Source of the DNA: Lentzea terrae
Lineage (GTDB): Bacteria; Actinomycetota; Actinomycetes; Mycobacteriales; Pseudonocardiaceae
Direction: 5' to 3'
Assembly: GCF_003265345.1 (NCBI RefSeq)
Contig: NZ_QFWW01000023.1
Location: 310,001-374,000 of the forward strand
Length of the DNA stretch: 64,000 bases
Of the stretch, positions 25,506-33,945 are shown in pieces (position 1 is the first letter of the stretch; every line of letters begins with the position of its first letter). The position numbers and the translations under genes are program-made. A model generated the notes under the pieces. It was not told the DNA's origin, did not search any database, and saw only the letters and a program-made list of their open reading frames with translations.

Positions 25506-25766
25506 TCAGTCCTCGGTGCGGATCTCCACGATCGTGGCTCGGATGCGCGCCTTCAGGTCGGCGGGGGCGTAGTCGCCGCCGCACTTGCGGGCGAGCAGCG
25601 CCTTGAGGTGCTCCTCCAGCCCGAACTGCTCCAGGCACGGATGGCACTCGTCGAGGTGCGTCTGCAGTGCCGCCCTGCGGGTCTGGTCGCACTCGTGGTC
25701 CAGGAACAGCCAGACCTCGGAGAGGACTTCCGAGCAGTCGGTGTCGTGGGGTTCGCCGCAGTTCAT
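25506..25766 (-). CDS. rsrA: Mycothiol-system anti-sigma factor RsrA
   Basis: This 86-residue zinc-binding anti-sigma factor sequesters SigR until thiol oxidation releases it. The ZAS residues sit exactly as in Streptomyces coelicolor RsrA: Cys11, His37, Cys41 and Cys44 (HLDECHPC). It starts within the last codons of sigR (4-bp overlap), so both are made together. A C-terminal alpha-helical tail (ADLKARIRATIVEIRTED) ends the protein. Confidence 0.93.
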   Translation of the reverse strand: MNCGEPHDTDCSEVLSEVWLFLDHECDQTRRAALQTHLDECHPCLEQFGLEEHLKALLARKCGGDYAPADLKARIRATIVEIRTED

Positions 25767-26440
25767 GACGCGTCTCCGTTGTTGCCTCGGAGGAATCCAC
25801 GTTCGCGGGCGACGTCCGCCAGCATGTCGCGGAGCTGGCGACGGCCCCGGTGCAACCGGGACATCACCGTGCCGATCGGGGTGCCCATGATGTCTGCGAT
25901 CTCCTTGTACGCGAAGCCTTCGACATCGGCGAGGTAGACCGCGATCCGGAACTCCTCCGGCAACCGCTGCAATGCTTCCTTGACGTCGCTGTCGGGCAGG
26001 TTGTCGAGTGCCTCGACCTCTGCGCTGCGCAGCCCGGACGAGGTGTGGCTCTCCGCCTGCGCCAGCTGCCAGTCAGTGATCTCGTCGGTCGGCTGCTGGA
26101 TCGGCTGGCGCTGCTTCTTGCGGTAGCCGTTGATGTAGGTGTTGGTCAGGATCCGGTACAGCCAGGCCTTGAGGTTCGTGCCCTCCGAAAAGGACGCGAA
26201 CGCCGAGTAGGCCTTGAGGAACGTCTCCTGGACCAGGTCCTCGGCGTCAGCCGGGTTGCGCGTCATGCGCAGGGCAGCCGAGTAGAGCTGGTCGAGCATC
26301 GGCATCGCGTCGCGCTCGAAACGCGCGGCTCGCTCCGCCGTCGTCTCCGTCGTGCCGGTGGCGGGCACCGCGCTCCCTTCCCACTGGATCTGGGTCGGGT
26401 CCGACTCTACGCGGGGCCGCTCGAGCATGTTCGTAGCCAC
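25763..26440 (-). CDS. sigR: ECF sigma factor SigR/SigH (thiol-oxidative stress)
   Basis: This is a 225-residue extracytoplasmic-function sigma factor. Region 2 shows RNPADAEDLVQETFLKAYSA and region 4 shows YKEIADIMGTPIGTVMSRLHRGRRQLR, both close to SigR/SigH. It directs thioredoxin, mycothiol and protease genes after disulfide stress. The GTG start at 26440 lies only a few bases beyond the predicted start of its own SigR-type promoter, so a leaderless transcript is likely; ATG 26428 is an alternative giving 221 residues. It is translationally coupled to rsrA and divergent from the YbaK gene. Confidence 0.92.
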   Translation of the reverse strand: MATNMLERPRVESDPTQIQWEGSAVPATGTTETTAERAARFERDAMPMLDQLYSAALRMTRNPADAEDLVQETFLKAYSAFASFSEGTNLKAWLYRILTNTYINGYRKKQRQPIQQPTDEITDWQLAQAESHTSSGLRSAEVEALDNLPDSDVKEALQRLPEEFRIAVYLADVEGFAYKEIADIMGTPIGTVMSRLHRGRRQLRDMLADVARERGFLRGNNGDAS

Positions 26441-26449
26441 GTCCCTCGT

Positions 26450-26476
26450 AACAACGGAGGTGCTGGTAGTAATTCC
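26450..26476 (-). promoter_or_regulatory. SigR/SigH-type autoregulatory promoter
   Basis: On the minus strand GGAATT (26476-26471), 15 bases and GTTGTT (26455-26450) fit the SigR/SigH consensus GGAA...GTT. It directly precedes sigR, as expected for positive autoregulation. Confidence 0.65.
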
Positions 26477-26478
26477 GC

Positions 26479-26955
26479 ATGGCCGGACGTGGGACGCCCG
26501 CCACAGCGCTGCTGGAGAAGCAGCGGGTGGCGCACACCTTGCACTCGTACGAGCACGACCCCCGCCACGAGTCCTACGGACTGGAGGCGGCCGAGGCGCT
26601 CGGGCTGGTGCCGGAACGCGTGTTCAAGACGCTCGTGGCCGACGTGGACGGCAAGCTCGCGGTCGGCGTCGTGCCGGTGACGTCCCAGCTAGACCTGAAG
26701 GGTCTCGCCGCGGCGCTGAAGGGCAAGAAGGCGAAGATGGCCGTGGTCGCCGACGCCGAACGCGCGACGGGTTACGTCGCCGGCGGCATTTCTCCACTCG
26801 GGCAGAAAAAGCGCCTTCCGGTTGTGCTCGACGAATCGGTTTCGCAGTTCGACACGATTTTCTGCAGCGCCGGCAGGCGTGGTCTCGAAGTCGAGATCAC
26901 GCCTGCCGACTTGGTGCGGTTGACGAATGCGGTGGTCGCGCGAATCAGCGCTTAG
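26479..26955 (+). CDS. ybaK: YbaK/EbsC-type Cys-tRNA(Pro) deacylase
   Basis: This 158-residue trans-editing enzyme hydrolyses mischarged Cys-tRNA(Pro). Characteristic segments are FKTLVADVDG, the conserved lysine region AAALKGKKAKMA, GYVAGGISPLGQKKRLP and IFCSAGRRGLEVEI. Length is normal. It starts at ATG 26479, divergent from sigR with the promoters overlapping, and its stop overlaps the next convergent gene by 4 bp. Confidence 0.9.
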   Translation: MAGRGTPATALLEKQRVAHTLHSYEHDPRHESYGLEAAEALGLVPERVFKTLVADVDGKLAVGVVPVTSQLDLKGLAAALKGKKAKMAVVADAERATGYVAGGISPLGQKKRLPVVLDESVSQFDTIFCSAGRRGLEVEITPADLVRLTNAVVARISA

Positions 26956-27455
26956 CTGACCGGCATCATCACGCCGCTCAACTGAACGGGCGTACCGACA
27001 CTCGACGGCCAGGCGATCTTGACCGAGTCGCCCAGGCTGCCCTGACCCGGCAGGTCGAAGCGGATGAACGCGGGGGTCACCTGAGGATCCTTGCGCGGCG
27101 AGCCGACGTAGACGGCAGCCTCGCCGTTGGCGTCGACCAGCGCCTCGGTGTACTGCCCCTGGCCACCCGTCAGCGAAACACCCATGTCACGGCCGTCGGC
27201 GTCGAGGAAACGCACGTTGCTGAGGCGGCCACCGATCCGGCAGGAGACACCCTCAGCGGCGACGAACCTGATCCGGTGCGCAGTGGTGGCGCTCGACGGC
27301 GAGCGCATGTCGTTGGCGCTGATCACCAGATCGCTGCCGGTGCACCACGGGGTCTCCGCCGAACTGTTCGACTGCGCCTGAGCAGCCAGAGTCCCCGCGC
27401 CGGCCAGAAGTGCGGCGCCGGCAACTACGACAGCAGTCTTGCGGAACGCGTTCAC
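26952..27455 (-). CDS. Secreted DUF4232-like protein
   Basis: This 167-residue exported protein has a signal peptide (KTAVVVAGAALLAGAGTLAAQAQ) and a beta-sandwich-like body with two cysteines (PWCTGSDL, VSCRIGG) as in the DUF4232 family of actinomycete secreted proteins. The start is GTG 27455, with GGGAG six bases upstream. The function is unknown. Confidence 0.75.
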   Translation of the reverse strand: MNAFRKTAVVVAGAALLAGAGTLAAQAQSNSSAETPWCTGSDLVISANDMRSPSSATTAHRIRFVAAEGVSCRIGGRLSNVRFLDADGRDMGVSLTGGQGQYTEALVDANGEAAVYVGSPRKDPQVTPAFIRFDLPGQGSLGDSVKIAWPSSVGTPVQLSGVMMPVS

Positions 27456-27579
27456 TTGTTCTCCCGAATTCACGACGATCTGCGATTTCCCTTACGCCCT
27501 GAGGTGACGTCGCCGATCCCCATTCGGTTGTCATCGAGAACGAAACTAGTCCTGCAGGATGATTCCGTCTCGATTGGTG

Positions 27580-28122
27580 CTATTCGCCCGTTTGGCCGTC
27601 GATCGACTCCCTGAGCAGGTCGGCGTGGCCGTTGTGGCGGGCGTACTCCTCGACCATGTGGGTCAGGATCCAGCGCAGGCTCATCCGGCGGCCGTCCTTC
27701 CACGGCGCGCGCTTGGACAGCTGGCCGAGGTCGCCGGTTTCGAGGGCTTCGGCGACGGCCTTGCGCGCCCGTTCCACGTCCTCCTGCCAGAGGGAGACGA
27801 GCTGCTCGGGGGTGTCCTGCGCGGCCGAGTGCCAGTCCCAGTCGTTGTCGGCCTTCCAGTCCACGGTCGCCCACGGCCCCAGCGGCTCACGGTCGTGCAG
27901 CACGACGTGGAACCACTGCTGTTCCACGTACGACATGTGCTTGAGGATGCCGCCGAGCGTCATCGACGACTTCGCGGTGGTCTGGTTCAGCTGCTCGGCG
28001 GTGAGGCCGGCGGTCTTCCACGCGAGGGTCGCTCGTTGCCACTCCAGGAAGCCGTTCAGGGTGGCGAGCTCATCGCCGTCCATGGGTGGTTCCGGCCGGC
28101 CGTGCTCGTCGAAGTCGGTCAT
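27580..28122 (-). CDS. DinB/DUF664-family protein
   Basis: This 180-residue protein is of the DinB four-helix-bundle superfamily. Metal-ligand-like histidines occur in GGILKHMSYVEQQWF and ILTHMVEEYARHNGHADLLRE. Members include thiol-dependent transferases that use mycothiol or bacillithiol, so a mycothiol-linked detoxification role is plausible but unproven. The start ATG 28122 is chosen by similarity; a frame to 28161 adds 13 residues. It is divergent from the next gene. Confidence 0.78.
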   Translation of the reverse strand: MTDFDEHGRPEPPMDGDELATLNGFLEWQRATLAWKTAGLTAEQLNQTTAKSSMTLGGILKHMSYVEQQWFHVVLHDREPLGPWATVDWKADNDWDWHSAAQDTPEQLVSLWQEDVERARKAVAEALETGDLGQLSKRAPWKDGRRMSLRWILTHMVEEYARHNGHADLLRESIDGQTGE

Positions 28123-28186
28123 GGGCGTGATCCCAGCCGAAGCCGTAGAGTGCGACCACATGGTTTAGACCAATCGGGAGGCCGCC

Positions 28187-29044
28187 GTGCGCATCCTCGA
28201 CCTCGACCGCTCCGGGCTCGCCGCACTCCGCGGACCGGAACTCTCCCGCGCAGTCGCCGCATCCGAGGGCCGGACCATGGTCGCCGAGGTGTTCGCCGAC
28301 CGCGCGGCACTGTCGTTCGACGGCCAGACCGGCGTGCACAACGCCGAGCTGATGGCCGCGTTCGGCGCCGACGTCATCGTGCTGAACATGATCGACCGGG
28401 TCTGGGACGGCACCATGTTCCGCTTCCCCGGCCTCGGTGAGTTCGCGAGCCTTGCCGAGCTGGCCGCGAAGATCGGCCGTCCGATCGGGGTGAACCTGGA
28501 GCCCGGCACCGTGCCCGAGTTGCGGAAAGCCTCGAAGGACAACGCCCAGAGGCTCGCCGACGCCGGCGCCGCGCTGATCGTGCTCACCGCCAACCCGAGC
28601 ACGGACGGTTCGCTCGACGGCATGGCCCGCGCCACCGAGCAGCTCGGGACCGGGGCAGGGCTGTGGGTTGGCAAGATGCACCACGCCGGTCACCCCGAGC
28701 CCATCACCGCGCAGAAGCTCGGGAACCTCGTCGACGCGGGCGCGGACGGCGTGATCCTCCCGATCCCCGGCACGCTGCCCGGCATCACTCGGGAAGCCGC
28801 CGCAGAGGTGGTTCAAGCCGTGCATGCGAAAGGCGCGGTCGTCATGGGTGCGATCGGCACGTCACAGGAGGGCGCGCACACCAACGTCGTGCCGCAGCTG
28901 GCCCTCACGGCCAAGGAAATCGGCGTCGACGCACACCACATCGGCGACTGCTTCCTGCCGGGCATGGGCGATCCCGAGCTGCTCTACGCGTACTCGGTGG
29001 CCGTCCGCGGCCGCCGGCACACGTGGACCCGGATGGCGCGCTAA
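28187..29044 (+). CDS. TIM-barrel-like conserved protein (DUF7916-type)
   Basis: This 285-residue protein shows a repeating beta-alpha pattern: MVAEVFADRAALSF, DVIVLNMIDRVW, IGVNLEPGT, ALIVLTANPSTDG, LWVGKMHHAG, GVILPIPGTLPG, GAVVMGAIGTSQEGA. This suggests a TIM barrel of the PEP-mutase-like or DUF7916 group. I do not recognise a substrate. It starts at GTG 28187 and its stop overlaps the convergent hydrolase by 4 bp. Confidence 0.7.
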   Translation: MRILDLDRSGLAALRGPELSRAVAASEGRTMVAEVFADRAALSFDGQTGVHNAELMAAFGADVIVLNMIDRVWDGTMFRFPGLGEFASLAELAAKIGRPIGVNLEPGTVPELRKASKDNAQRLADAGAALIVLTANPSTDGSLDGMARATEQLGTGAGLWVGKMHHAGHPEPITAQKLGNLVDAGADGVILPIPGTLPGITREAAAEVVQAVHAKGAVVMGAIGTSQEGAHTNVVPQLALTAKEIGVDAHHIGDCFLPGMGDPELLYAYSVAVRGRRHTWTRMAR

Positions 29045-29652
29045 TCCAGCGGCCTGAGCACGCGATCGAGCCATTCCCCGACGGACCGGCCCACGTCCGC
29101 GACGGACGCCTTCAACGAGTGGTCGCCCTTCAGCAGCACCACTTCACGGTGGAGGGCGCGCGGTGGCTGGCCGAACGGGTCGTTCTCGCCCTGCACGACC
29201 AGCGTGGTGACCTCGACGCCGTCCAGCTCGGCCATGCGGGACTTCTCCGGCTTGCCCGGCGGGTGCACCGGGAACGCCAGGCACAGCACCGCGACCGCCT
29301 GCCCCTCGACCGACGTCCGGCAGGCCACCCGCGCGCCTGACGACCGGCCCCCGAACACCAGGGGCAGGCCGTCGAACCAGCGTTCGCCGAGGTCCTCGAC
29401 GACGGACAGCCAAGCCGTGTCGAGCTGGTTGGCCGGCGCCGGGGCACGACGGCCCGCGACGCGGTAGGGCTGTTCGATCAGGGCCACGTGCACGCCGACG
29501 GCATTCGCGGCGTGGCACGCGGCCACCAGGTCCGGTGCCTCGACTCCGCCACCGGCGCCGTGGCCGAGGAGGAGCGCTGCACGCGGTTCGTGGGCACAGT
29601 GCAGTGAGGCCCGCGCGGGGCCGTGCGGCGTGTCCACCAACAGAGTCGTCAC
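29041..29652 (-). CDS. Alpha/beta-hydrolase of the KANL3/Tex30 (dienelactone hydrolase-like) type
   Basis: This 203-residue cytosolic hydrolase has GHGAGGGVEAPDL near the N-terminus, the nucleophile elbow GGRSSGAR (Ser), a candidate acid in VVQGENDPFG and a catalytic His in LKGDHSLK. The substrate is unknown. It is the second gene of a two-gene operon: its start overlaps the SRAP stop by 4 bp. Confidence 0.8.
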   Translation of the reverse strand: MTTLLVDTPHGPARASLHCAHEPRAALLLGHGAGGGVEAPDLVAACHAANAVGVHVALIEQPYRVAGRRAPAPANQLDTAWLSVVEDLGERWFDGLPLVFGGRSSGARVACRTSVEGQAVAVLCLAFPVHPPGKPEKSRMAELDGVEVTTLVVQGENDPFGQPPRALHREVVLLKGDHSLKASVADVGRSVGEWLDRVLRPLD

Positions 29653-30389
29653 GACGTCTCGAACAACGTGGGTGAGGGCTTCTCGTCTTCGGCGAGCGAG
29701 ACGCGGTCGATCAACGAGGCGTTGTTGTTCTTCACACTGTTCACCGCCGTCGACACAGGACGCAGCTCAAGTGCGTCAACGATCGAAGGGTCCGGGGTCA
29801 GCAGCTCGGACGGGTCCAGCGACGTCGGGTCGAGCCACGCCGACCAACGGTCCCGAGGCAGCAGCAACGGCATGCGGTTGTGCACCTCGGTCATCGCACC
29901 GATGGCGTCCGTGGTGAGCACCGCGCACGTCACGGTCGGAACGTCATCCTTCCACCACACGGACCAGATGCCGGCCATCGCGAGCGAGGTGTCGTCCCCG
30001 AGCGTCATGAAGTACGGCTGTTTGCGCCCCTCGCCCGGCTGCCATTCGTACCAACCGGCGGCGGGGATGATGCAGCGGCGCTTCATCGCGGACTGCTTGT
30101 AGGCGGGCTTGGTGAGCACGCTCTCGGCCCGCGCGTTGATCATCTTGGCCGCGCCGGAGAGGTCCTTGGCCCAGTGCGGGACCAGGCCCCAGCGCATGAC
30201 GCGGAGGCTGCGCTCCAGCTCCTCGCTGTCTGCGTCTTCTGCGGGTTTGCGCTCGACCACCGCCATGACGTGCTTGGTGGGAGCGATGTTGTAGTCCGCC
30301 CCTGGCGCCTCGTCGCCGGTTCCGTCCACCGCGTCGAACTCGGCCGCCAGCAGCGCCGGGTCCTTGGTGGAGGCGTACCTACCACACAA
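29649..30389 (-). CDS. SRAP-family abasic-site protein (YedK/HMCES)
   Basis: This 246-residue protein forms a covalent thiazolidine cross-link with abasic sites in single-stranded DNA through Cys2 after methionine removal. It begins MCGRYAS, and other active-site parts are NIAPTK (Asn), the conserved Glu region INARAES, and MTEVHNRMPLLL with its His. The start is TTG with an unusually strong ribosome site (GGAGGTGATC) at eight bases; the invariant Cys2 fixes this start. In M. tuberculosis the homologue also lies beside aroA. Confidence 0.93.
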   Translation of the reverse strand: MCGRYASTKDPALLAAEFDAVDGTGDEAPGADYNIAPTKHVMAVVERKPAEDADSEELERSLRVMRWGLVPHWAKDLSGAAKMINARAESVLTKPAYKQSAMKRRCIIPAAGWYEWQPGEGRKQPYFMTLGDDTSLAMAGIWSVWWKDDVPTVTCAVLTTDAIGAMTEVHNRMPLLLPRDRWSAWLDPTSLDPSELLTPDPSIVDALELRPVSTAVNSVKNNNASLIDRVSLAEDEKPSPTLFETS

Positions 30390-30449
30390 AACCGATCACC
30401 TCCGAAGTCGTCATCGTCGCACGTCGGGAACACCTGTGCGAGCCGCCCC

Positions 30450-30614
30450 GGGGAGGTGACCGCCAGCCTTTGCCCCGTCCTTCGCCGTTCAGACGGTTGC
30501 ATCGCGGTGCCGGCCCCGCGCCCTCATATCGGACATATGGGGGCGCGGGGCCGGTACCGCGAGGCGACCTGCTGGGCGCCGGAGGGCGCGGTGAAGGCTG
30601 GCGGTCACCTCCCC
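30450..30614. repeat. Long palindromic element, copy 2 (165 bp)
   Basis: The outer arms 30450-30470 and 30594-30614 are perfectly complementary over 21 bp. A second, imperfect complementary block follows inwards. The core 30489-30578 is nearly identical to 18558-18648 in copy 1, including TCAGACGG at its left and CTGCTG at its right. In the central stem one base pair changes from C-G to G-C between the copies (CCGCCCC against CCGGCCCC, with matching change opposite). It lies between the divergent SRAP and aroA genes. Confidence 0.75.
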
Positions 30615-30638
30615 ACCCCGATGCGGGATCATTCGTGC

Positions 30639-31904
30639 ATGACTCAGCACTGGTCAGCCCCCAGCGCACCCGGTCCAGTCCACTCGACGGTGCCGGTGCC
30701 CGGCTCGAAGTCGATCACGAACCGCGTCCTGGTGCTCGCAGCACTGGCCGACGGCCCGTCCACCGTGCACGCGCCGTTGCGCAGCCGGGACACCGTGTTG
30801 ATGGCTGCCGCGCTCTCTTCGTTGGGCGTCGGTTTCGTCGATCGCGAGGACGGCGGCTGGGACGTGACGCCCGCTCCGTTGCGCGGTCCGGCCGAGGTCG
30901 ACTGCGGTCTCGCGGGCACGGTCATGCGGTTCCTGCCGCCCGCCGCCGCGCTGGCCGAGGGCGAGATCAGGTTCGACGGCGACCCGCACGCCCGCACGCG
31001 GCCGATGAGCACCGTGCTGGGTGCGTTGCGTTCGCTGGGCGCGGACGTCGAGGGCGACGCGCTGCCGTTCACGTTGCGCGGCACCGGATCGCTGCCCGGT
31101 GGTGAGGTCACGATCGACGCGTCGGGCTCGTCGCAGTTCGTGTCCGGGCTGCTGCTGTCCGCCGCCCGTTACGACAAGGGCGTGACGGTGCGCCACGCCG
31201 GCAAGCCCGTGCCTTCGTTGCCGCACATCGACATGACGGTCGAGACGCTGCGGTCGGTCGGGGTGCGGGTGGAGACCGACGCGAACGTCTGGCACGTCGA
31301 GCCCGGCCCGATCGTGGCTCGCACGTGGCACGTGGAGCCGGACCTGTCGAACGCGACGGTGTTCCTGGCCGCGGCCGCGGTGACCGGTGGCGAGGTCACG
31401 ATCCCGCATTGGCCGGCGCGAACCACCCAGCCCGGTGACGCGGTGCGCGGCATCCTCGAGCGCATGGGCTGCACGGTCGAGGTGTCGGAGCAGGGCCTGA
31501 CCGTGCGCGGACCCGAGAAGCTGTCCGGTTTGGACATCGACCTGCGCGACGAGAGCGAGCTGACCCCGACCGTCGCCGCACTGGCCGCGCTGGCCGAGGG
31601 GCAGACGATCATCCGCGGGGTCGCGCACATCCGCGGCCACGAGACGGACCGGATCGCGGCACTGGTCAACGAGATCAACGGCTTGGGGGGCAACGCCTCC
31701 GAGACCGAGGACGGGCTGATCATCAACCCGGCGCCGCTGCACGGTGGCGTCTGGAAGGCCTACGCGGACCACCGGATGGCGACCGCGGGCGCGATCATCG
31801 GGCTGGTGGTACCGGGCGTCTCGGTGGACGACATCGGGTCGACGACCAAGACGATCCCCGACTTCCCAGGCATGTGGGACGCCATGCTCGCGGGGGCGCG
31901 TTGA
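30639..31904 (+). CDS. aroA: 3-phosphoshikimate 1-carboxyvinyltransferase (EPSP synthase)
   Basis: This sixth shikimate-pathway enzyme joins phosphoenolpyruvate to shikimate-3-phosphate. It has 421 residues of normal two-domain form. Seen are the substrate loop PGSKSITNRVLVLAAL, LAGTVMRFLPPAAALA, the IDASGSSQFVSGLLLSA segment, and RDESELTPTVAALAALAEG with catalytic Asp/Glu, then KAYADHRMATAGAI. The start is ATG 30639 with only a weak ribosome site; a leaderless mRNA is possible. It is followed after one base by rsgA. Confidence 0.95.
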   Translation: MTQHWSAPSAPGPVHSTVPVPGSKSITNRVLVLAALADGPSTVHAPLRSRDTVLMAAALSSLGVGFVDREDGGWDVTPAPLRGPAEVDCGLAGTVMRFLPPAAALAEGEIRFDGDPHARTRPMSTVLGALRSLGADVEGDALPFTLRGTGSLPGGEVTIDASGSSQFVSGLLLSAARYDKGVTVRHAGKPVPSLPHIDMTVETLRSVGVRVETDANVWHVEPGPIVARTWHVEPDLSNATVFLAAAAVTGGEVTIPHWPARTTQPGDAVRGILERMGCTVEVSEQGLTVRGPEKLSGLDIDLRDESELTPTVAALAALAEGQTIIRGVAHIRGHETDRIAALVNEINGLGGNASETEDGLIINPAPLHGGVWKAYADHRMATAGAIIGLVVPGVSVDDIGSTTKTIPDFPGMWDAMLAGAR

Positions 31905-31905
31905 C

Positions 31906-32904
31906 GTGAGCAAGCGGGACTGGCGCAAGCTCGACGAGTCCGACGTGCGGGTGCGCCCCGGCAAGGGCACGCGGCCGCGCAGCAAGAGGCGACCGGAACA
32001 CGCCGACGCCGAGAGCGCGATGGTGATCGGCGTCGACCGGGGCCGCTGGACGTGCGCGTTGGAGTCCGGTGTCGTCGTCACCGCGATGCGTGCGCGCGAA
32101 CTCGGCCGCACGCCCGTGGTGGTGGGCGACCAGGTCGGCATCGTCGGTGACACGTCGGGCCAACCGGACACGCTGGCCCGCATCGTGCGCGTCGAGGAGC
32201 GGACGTCCGTCCTGCGCCGGACCGCGGACGACACCGACCCGTTCGAACGCGTCGTCGTCGCGAACGCCTCCCAGCTCATCATGGTCGTGGCGCTCGCCGA
32301 TCCACCGCCGCGCACGGGTTTCATCGACCGGTGCCTGGTCGCCGCGTACGCCGGTGGCCTGGAACCGGTGCTGTGCCTGACGAAGTCGGACCTCGCGTCT
32401 GCGGACTCGTTGCTCGCTCTGTACACCGAGCTCGACGTACCGGTGATCGTGACGCGGTTCGACGAGGAGCCCGCGGTTCTTCGTTCGCGGCTGACGGACA
32501 CGGTGTCGTGCCTGATCGGCCACTCCGGCGTCGGCAAGTCCACTTTGGTCAACCGGCTGGTACCGGACGCGAACCGCGCGGTGGGCGTGGTGTCCGGCGT
32601 CGGCAAGGGCCGGCACACCTCGACGCAGGCCGTGGCGCTGCGGCTGCCTGAAGGCGGCTGGGTCGTGGACACGCCGGGCATCCGCTCGTTCGGCCTCGCG
32701 CACATCACCCCGGACGACATCGTGAAGGCGTTCCCGGACTTCGCCGAGGCCGCCGAGGAGTGCCCGCCCGGCTGCGGCCACCTCGGCGCACCCGAGGACC
32801 CCGGCTGCATGCTGGACGAACTGGTGCCGGACGCACCGGGCCGGCTGGCGTCGTTGCGCCGGTTGCTCGCATCTCGTGCCGGGCTGGACGAACACGGGGA
32901 CTGA
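31906..32904 (+). CDS. rsgA: Ribosome small-subunit-dependent GTPase RsgA
   Basis: This 332-residue circularly permuted GTPase checks 30S maturation. The motif order is G4 (LTKSD), G1 (GHSGVGKST) and G3 (DTPG), preceded by an OB fold. The C-terminal zinc site is ECPPGCGHLGAPEDPGC. The N-terminal extension rich in Arg/Lys is usual in actinobacteria. It starts at GTG 31906 immediately after aroA, so the two form an operon as in mycobacteria. Confidence 0.93.
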   Translation: MSKRDWRKLDESDVRVRPGKGTRPRSKRRPEHADAESAMVIGVDRGRWTCALESGVVVTAMRARELGRTPVVVGDQVGIVGDTSGQPDTLARIVRVEERTSVLRRTADDTDPFERVVVANASQLIMVVALADPPPRTGFIDRCLVAAYAGGLEPVLCLTKSDLASADSLLALYTELDVPVIVTRFDEEPAVLRSRLTDTVSCLIGHSGVGKSTLVNRLVPDANRAVGVVSGVGKGRHTSTQAVALRLPEGGWVVDTPGIRSFGLAHITPDDIVKAFPDFAEAAEECPPGCGHLGAPEDPGCMLDELVPDAPGRLASLRRLLASRAGLDEHGD

Positions 32905-32932
32905 GGTTGCTCCGGTCAGTCACACTCTTCGC

Positions 32933-33499
32933 GTGAAGAGACACCTGGGGGTGGCCGCGCTGCTGGTAGCGCTGGCCTCGTGCGCCGCGCAACCGGCCGC
33001 ACCGCCGAGCACGACCGCCACGACCAGTACGCCAACATCGACGGTGACCACGACGTCTCCGCGCATCGACATACCGCGCAATCTCGCGGGCGTTGACCCG
33101 TGCAAGCTGTTCTCCGAGACCGACTTCACCCGCAACAAGTACGGCCCGTTCTCCCTCCCGCCTGCGCCCTACGAGAAGATCCCTGGCAGCTGCGCCGCCA
33201 CGGTGAGCACCGGCGGGCCCGACGACCTCGTCGTTCTCGTCGGAGTGCTGCCACGGACCTACGACGCGGAGAAGGCGAACAACCCCAACGGGCACCAGGG
33301 CTTGATCGGCGGTCACCACGTCTGGTTCTCGTGCGGCGGCACCGCGGACAACCGATCCTGCGCCGCGTGGGCGTCGATCGCGCCCGACCACACACTCATG
33401 GTGTCGCTGGGAGGTAAGAACATGAACGAGTCGCGTCTGTTGCTCAACACCCAGGAGCTGATCACCAACGTGATCGACCGGATTCCGAGGGCGTCGTGA
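32933..33499 (+). CDS. DUF3558-like lipoprotein 1
   Basis: This 188-residue predicted lipoprotein has signal LGVAALLVALASC with lipobox LASC, then a Thr/Ser-rich linker and a conserved TTSPRIDIPRNL segment. The globular part begins with DPCKLFSETDF, as in DUF3558 lipoproteins. Start GTG 32933. It is the first of four such genes in a row and overlaps the second by 4 bp. The role is unknown. Confidence 0.75.
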   Translation: MKRHLGVAALLVALASCAAQPAAPPSTTATTSTPTSTVTTTSPRIDIPRNLAGVDPCKLFSETDFTRNKYGPFSLPPAPYEKIPGSCAATVSTGGPDDLVVLVGVLPRTYDAEKANNPNGHQGLIGGHHVWFSCGGTADNRSCAAWASIAPDHTLMVSLGGKNMNESRLLLNTQELITNVIDRIPRAS

Positions 33500-33945
33500 A
33501 GCATCTCTGGACGGCTCTGCCGCTGGTGGTGCTGACGGCGTGCACCGCAGAGCAACCCGCTGCCCCGAAGTTCGAGGACGCCGACGTGTGCGCGCTGCTG
33601 CAGTCCGGCGACGCGGGCAGCCTCAAGGGAACAGCGAAGAGCTCGCGGGCGTGTGACTTCACGTTCGACTCGCTGACGGTCCGCCTGACGCTGCGCACCG
33701 AGAAGTTCGCGGACGCGTCGCAGCCGTTGCAGTCCGACGGCGGCTACGGCGCGGTGGTCAACGACCACCCGATGACGCGCCGTTGCACCGATGCGTCCGG
33801 GACGGTGACGTGCGATGCCGTTGTGGAGGTGCGGGACGGTCAGCTCATCGGGCTGAAGGTGGTCCAGCGCAGCCACGACGCCAACGCCGTCGGGCAGGTC
33901 ACGCAGGGATTGGCGTCGAAAGCACTGGAAAGGCTGCCGAAGTGA
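33496..33945 (+). CDS. DUF3558-like lipoprotein 2
   Basis: This 149-residue predicted lipoprotein (lipobox LTAC) has no long linker. DADVCALLQSGD is the start of the conserved domain, and cysteines at RACDF, MTRRCTD and VTCDA probably pair. It overlaps both neighbours by 4 bp, so it is translationally coupled. Confidence 0.7.
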   Translation: MKHLWTALPLVVLTACTAEQPAAPKFEDADVCALLQSGDAGSLKGTAKSSRACDFTFDSLTVRLTLRTEKFADASQPLQSDGGYGAVVNDHPMTRRCTDASGTVTCDAVVEVRDGQLIGLKVVQRSHDANAVGQVTQGLASKALERLPK

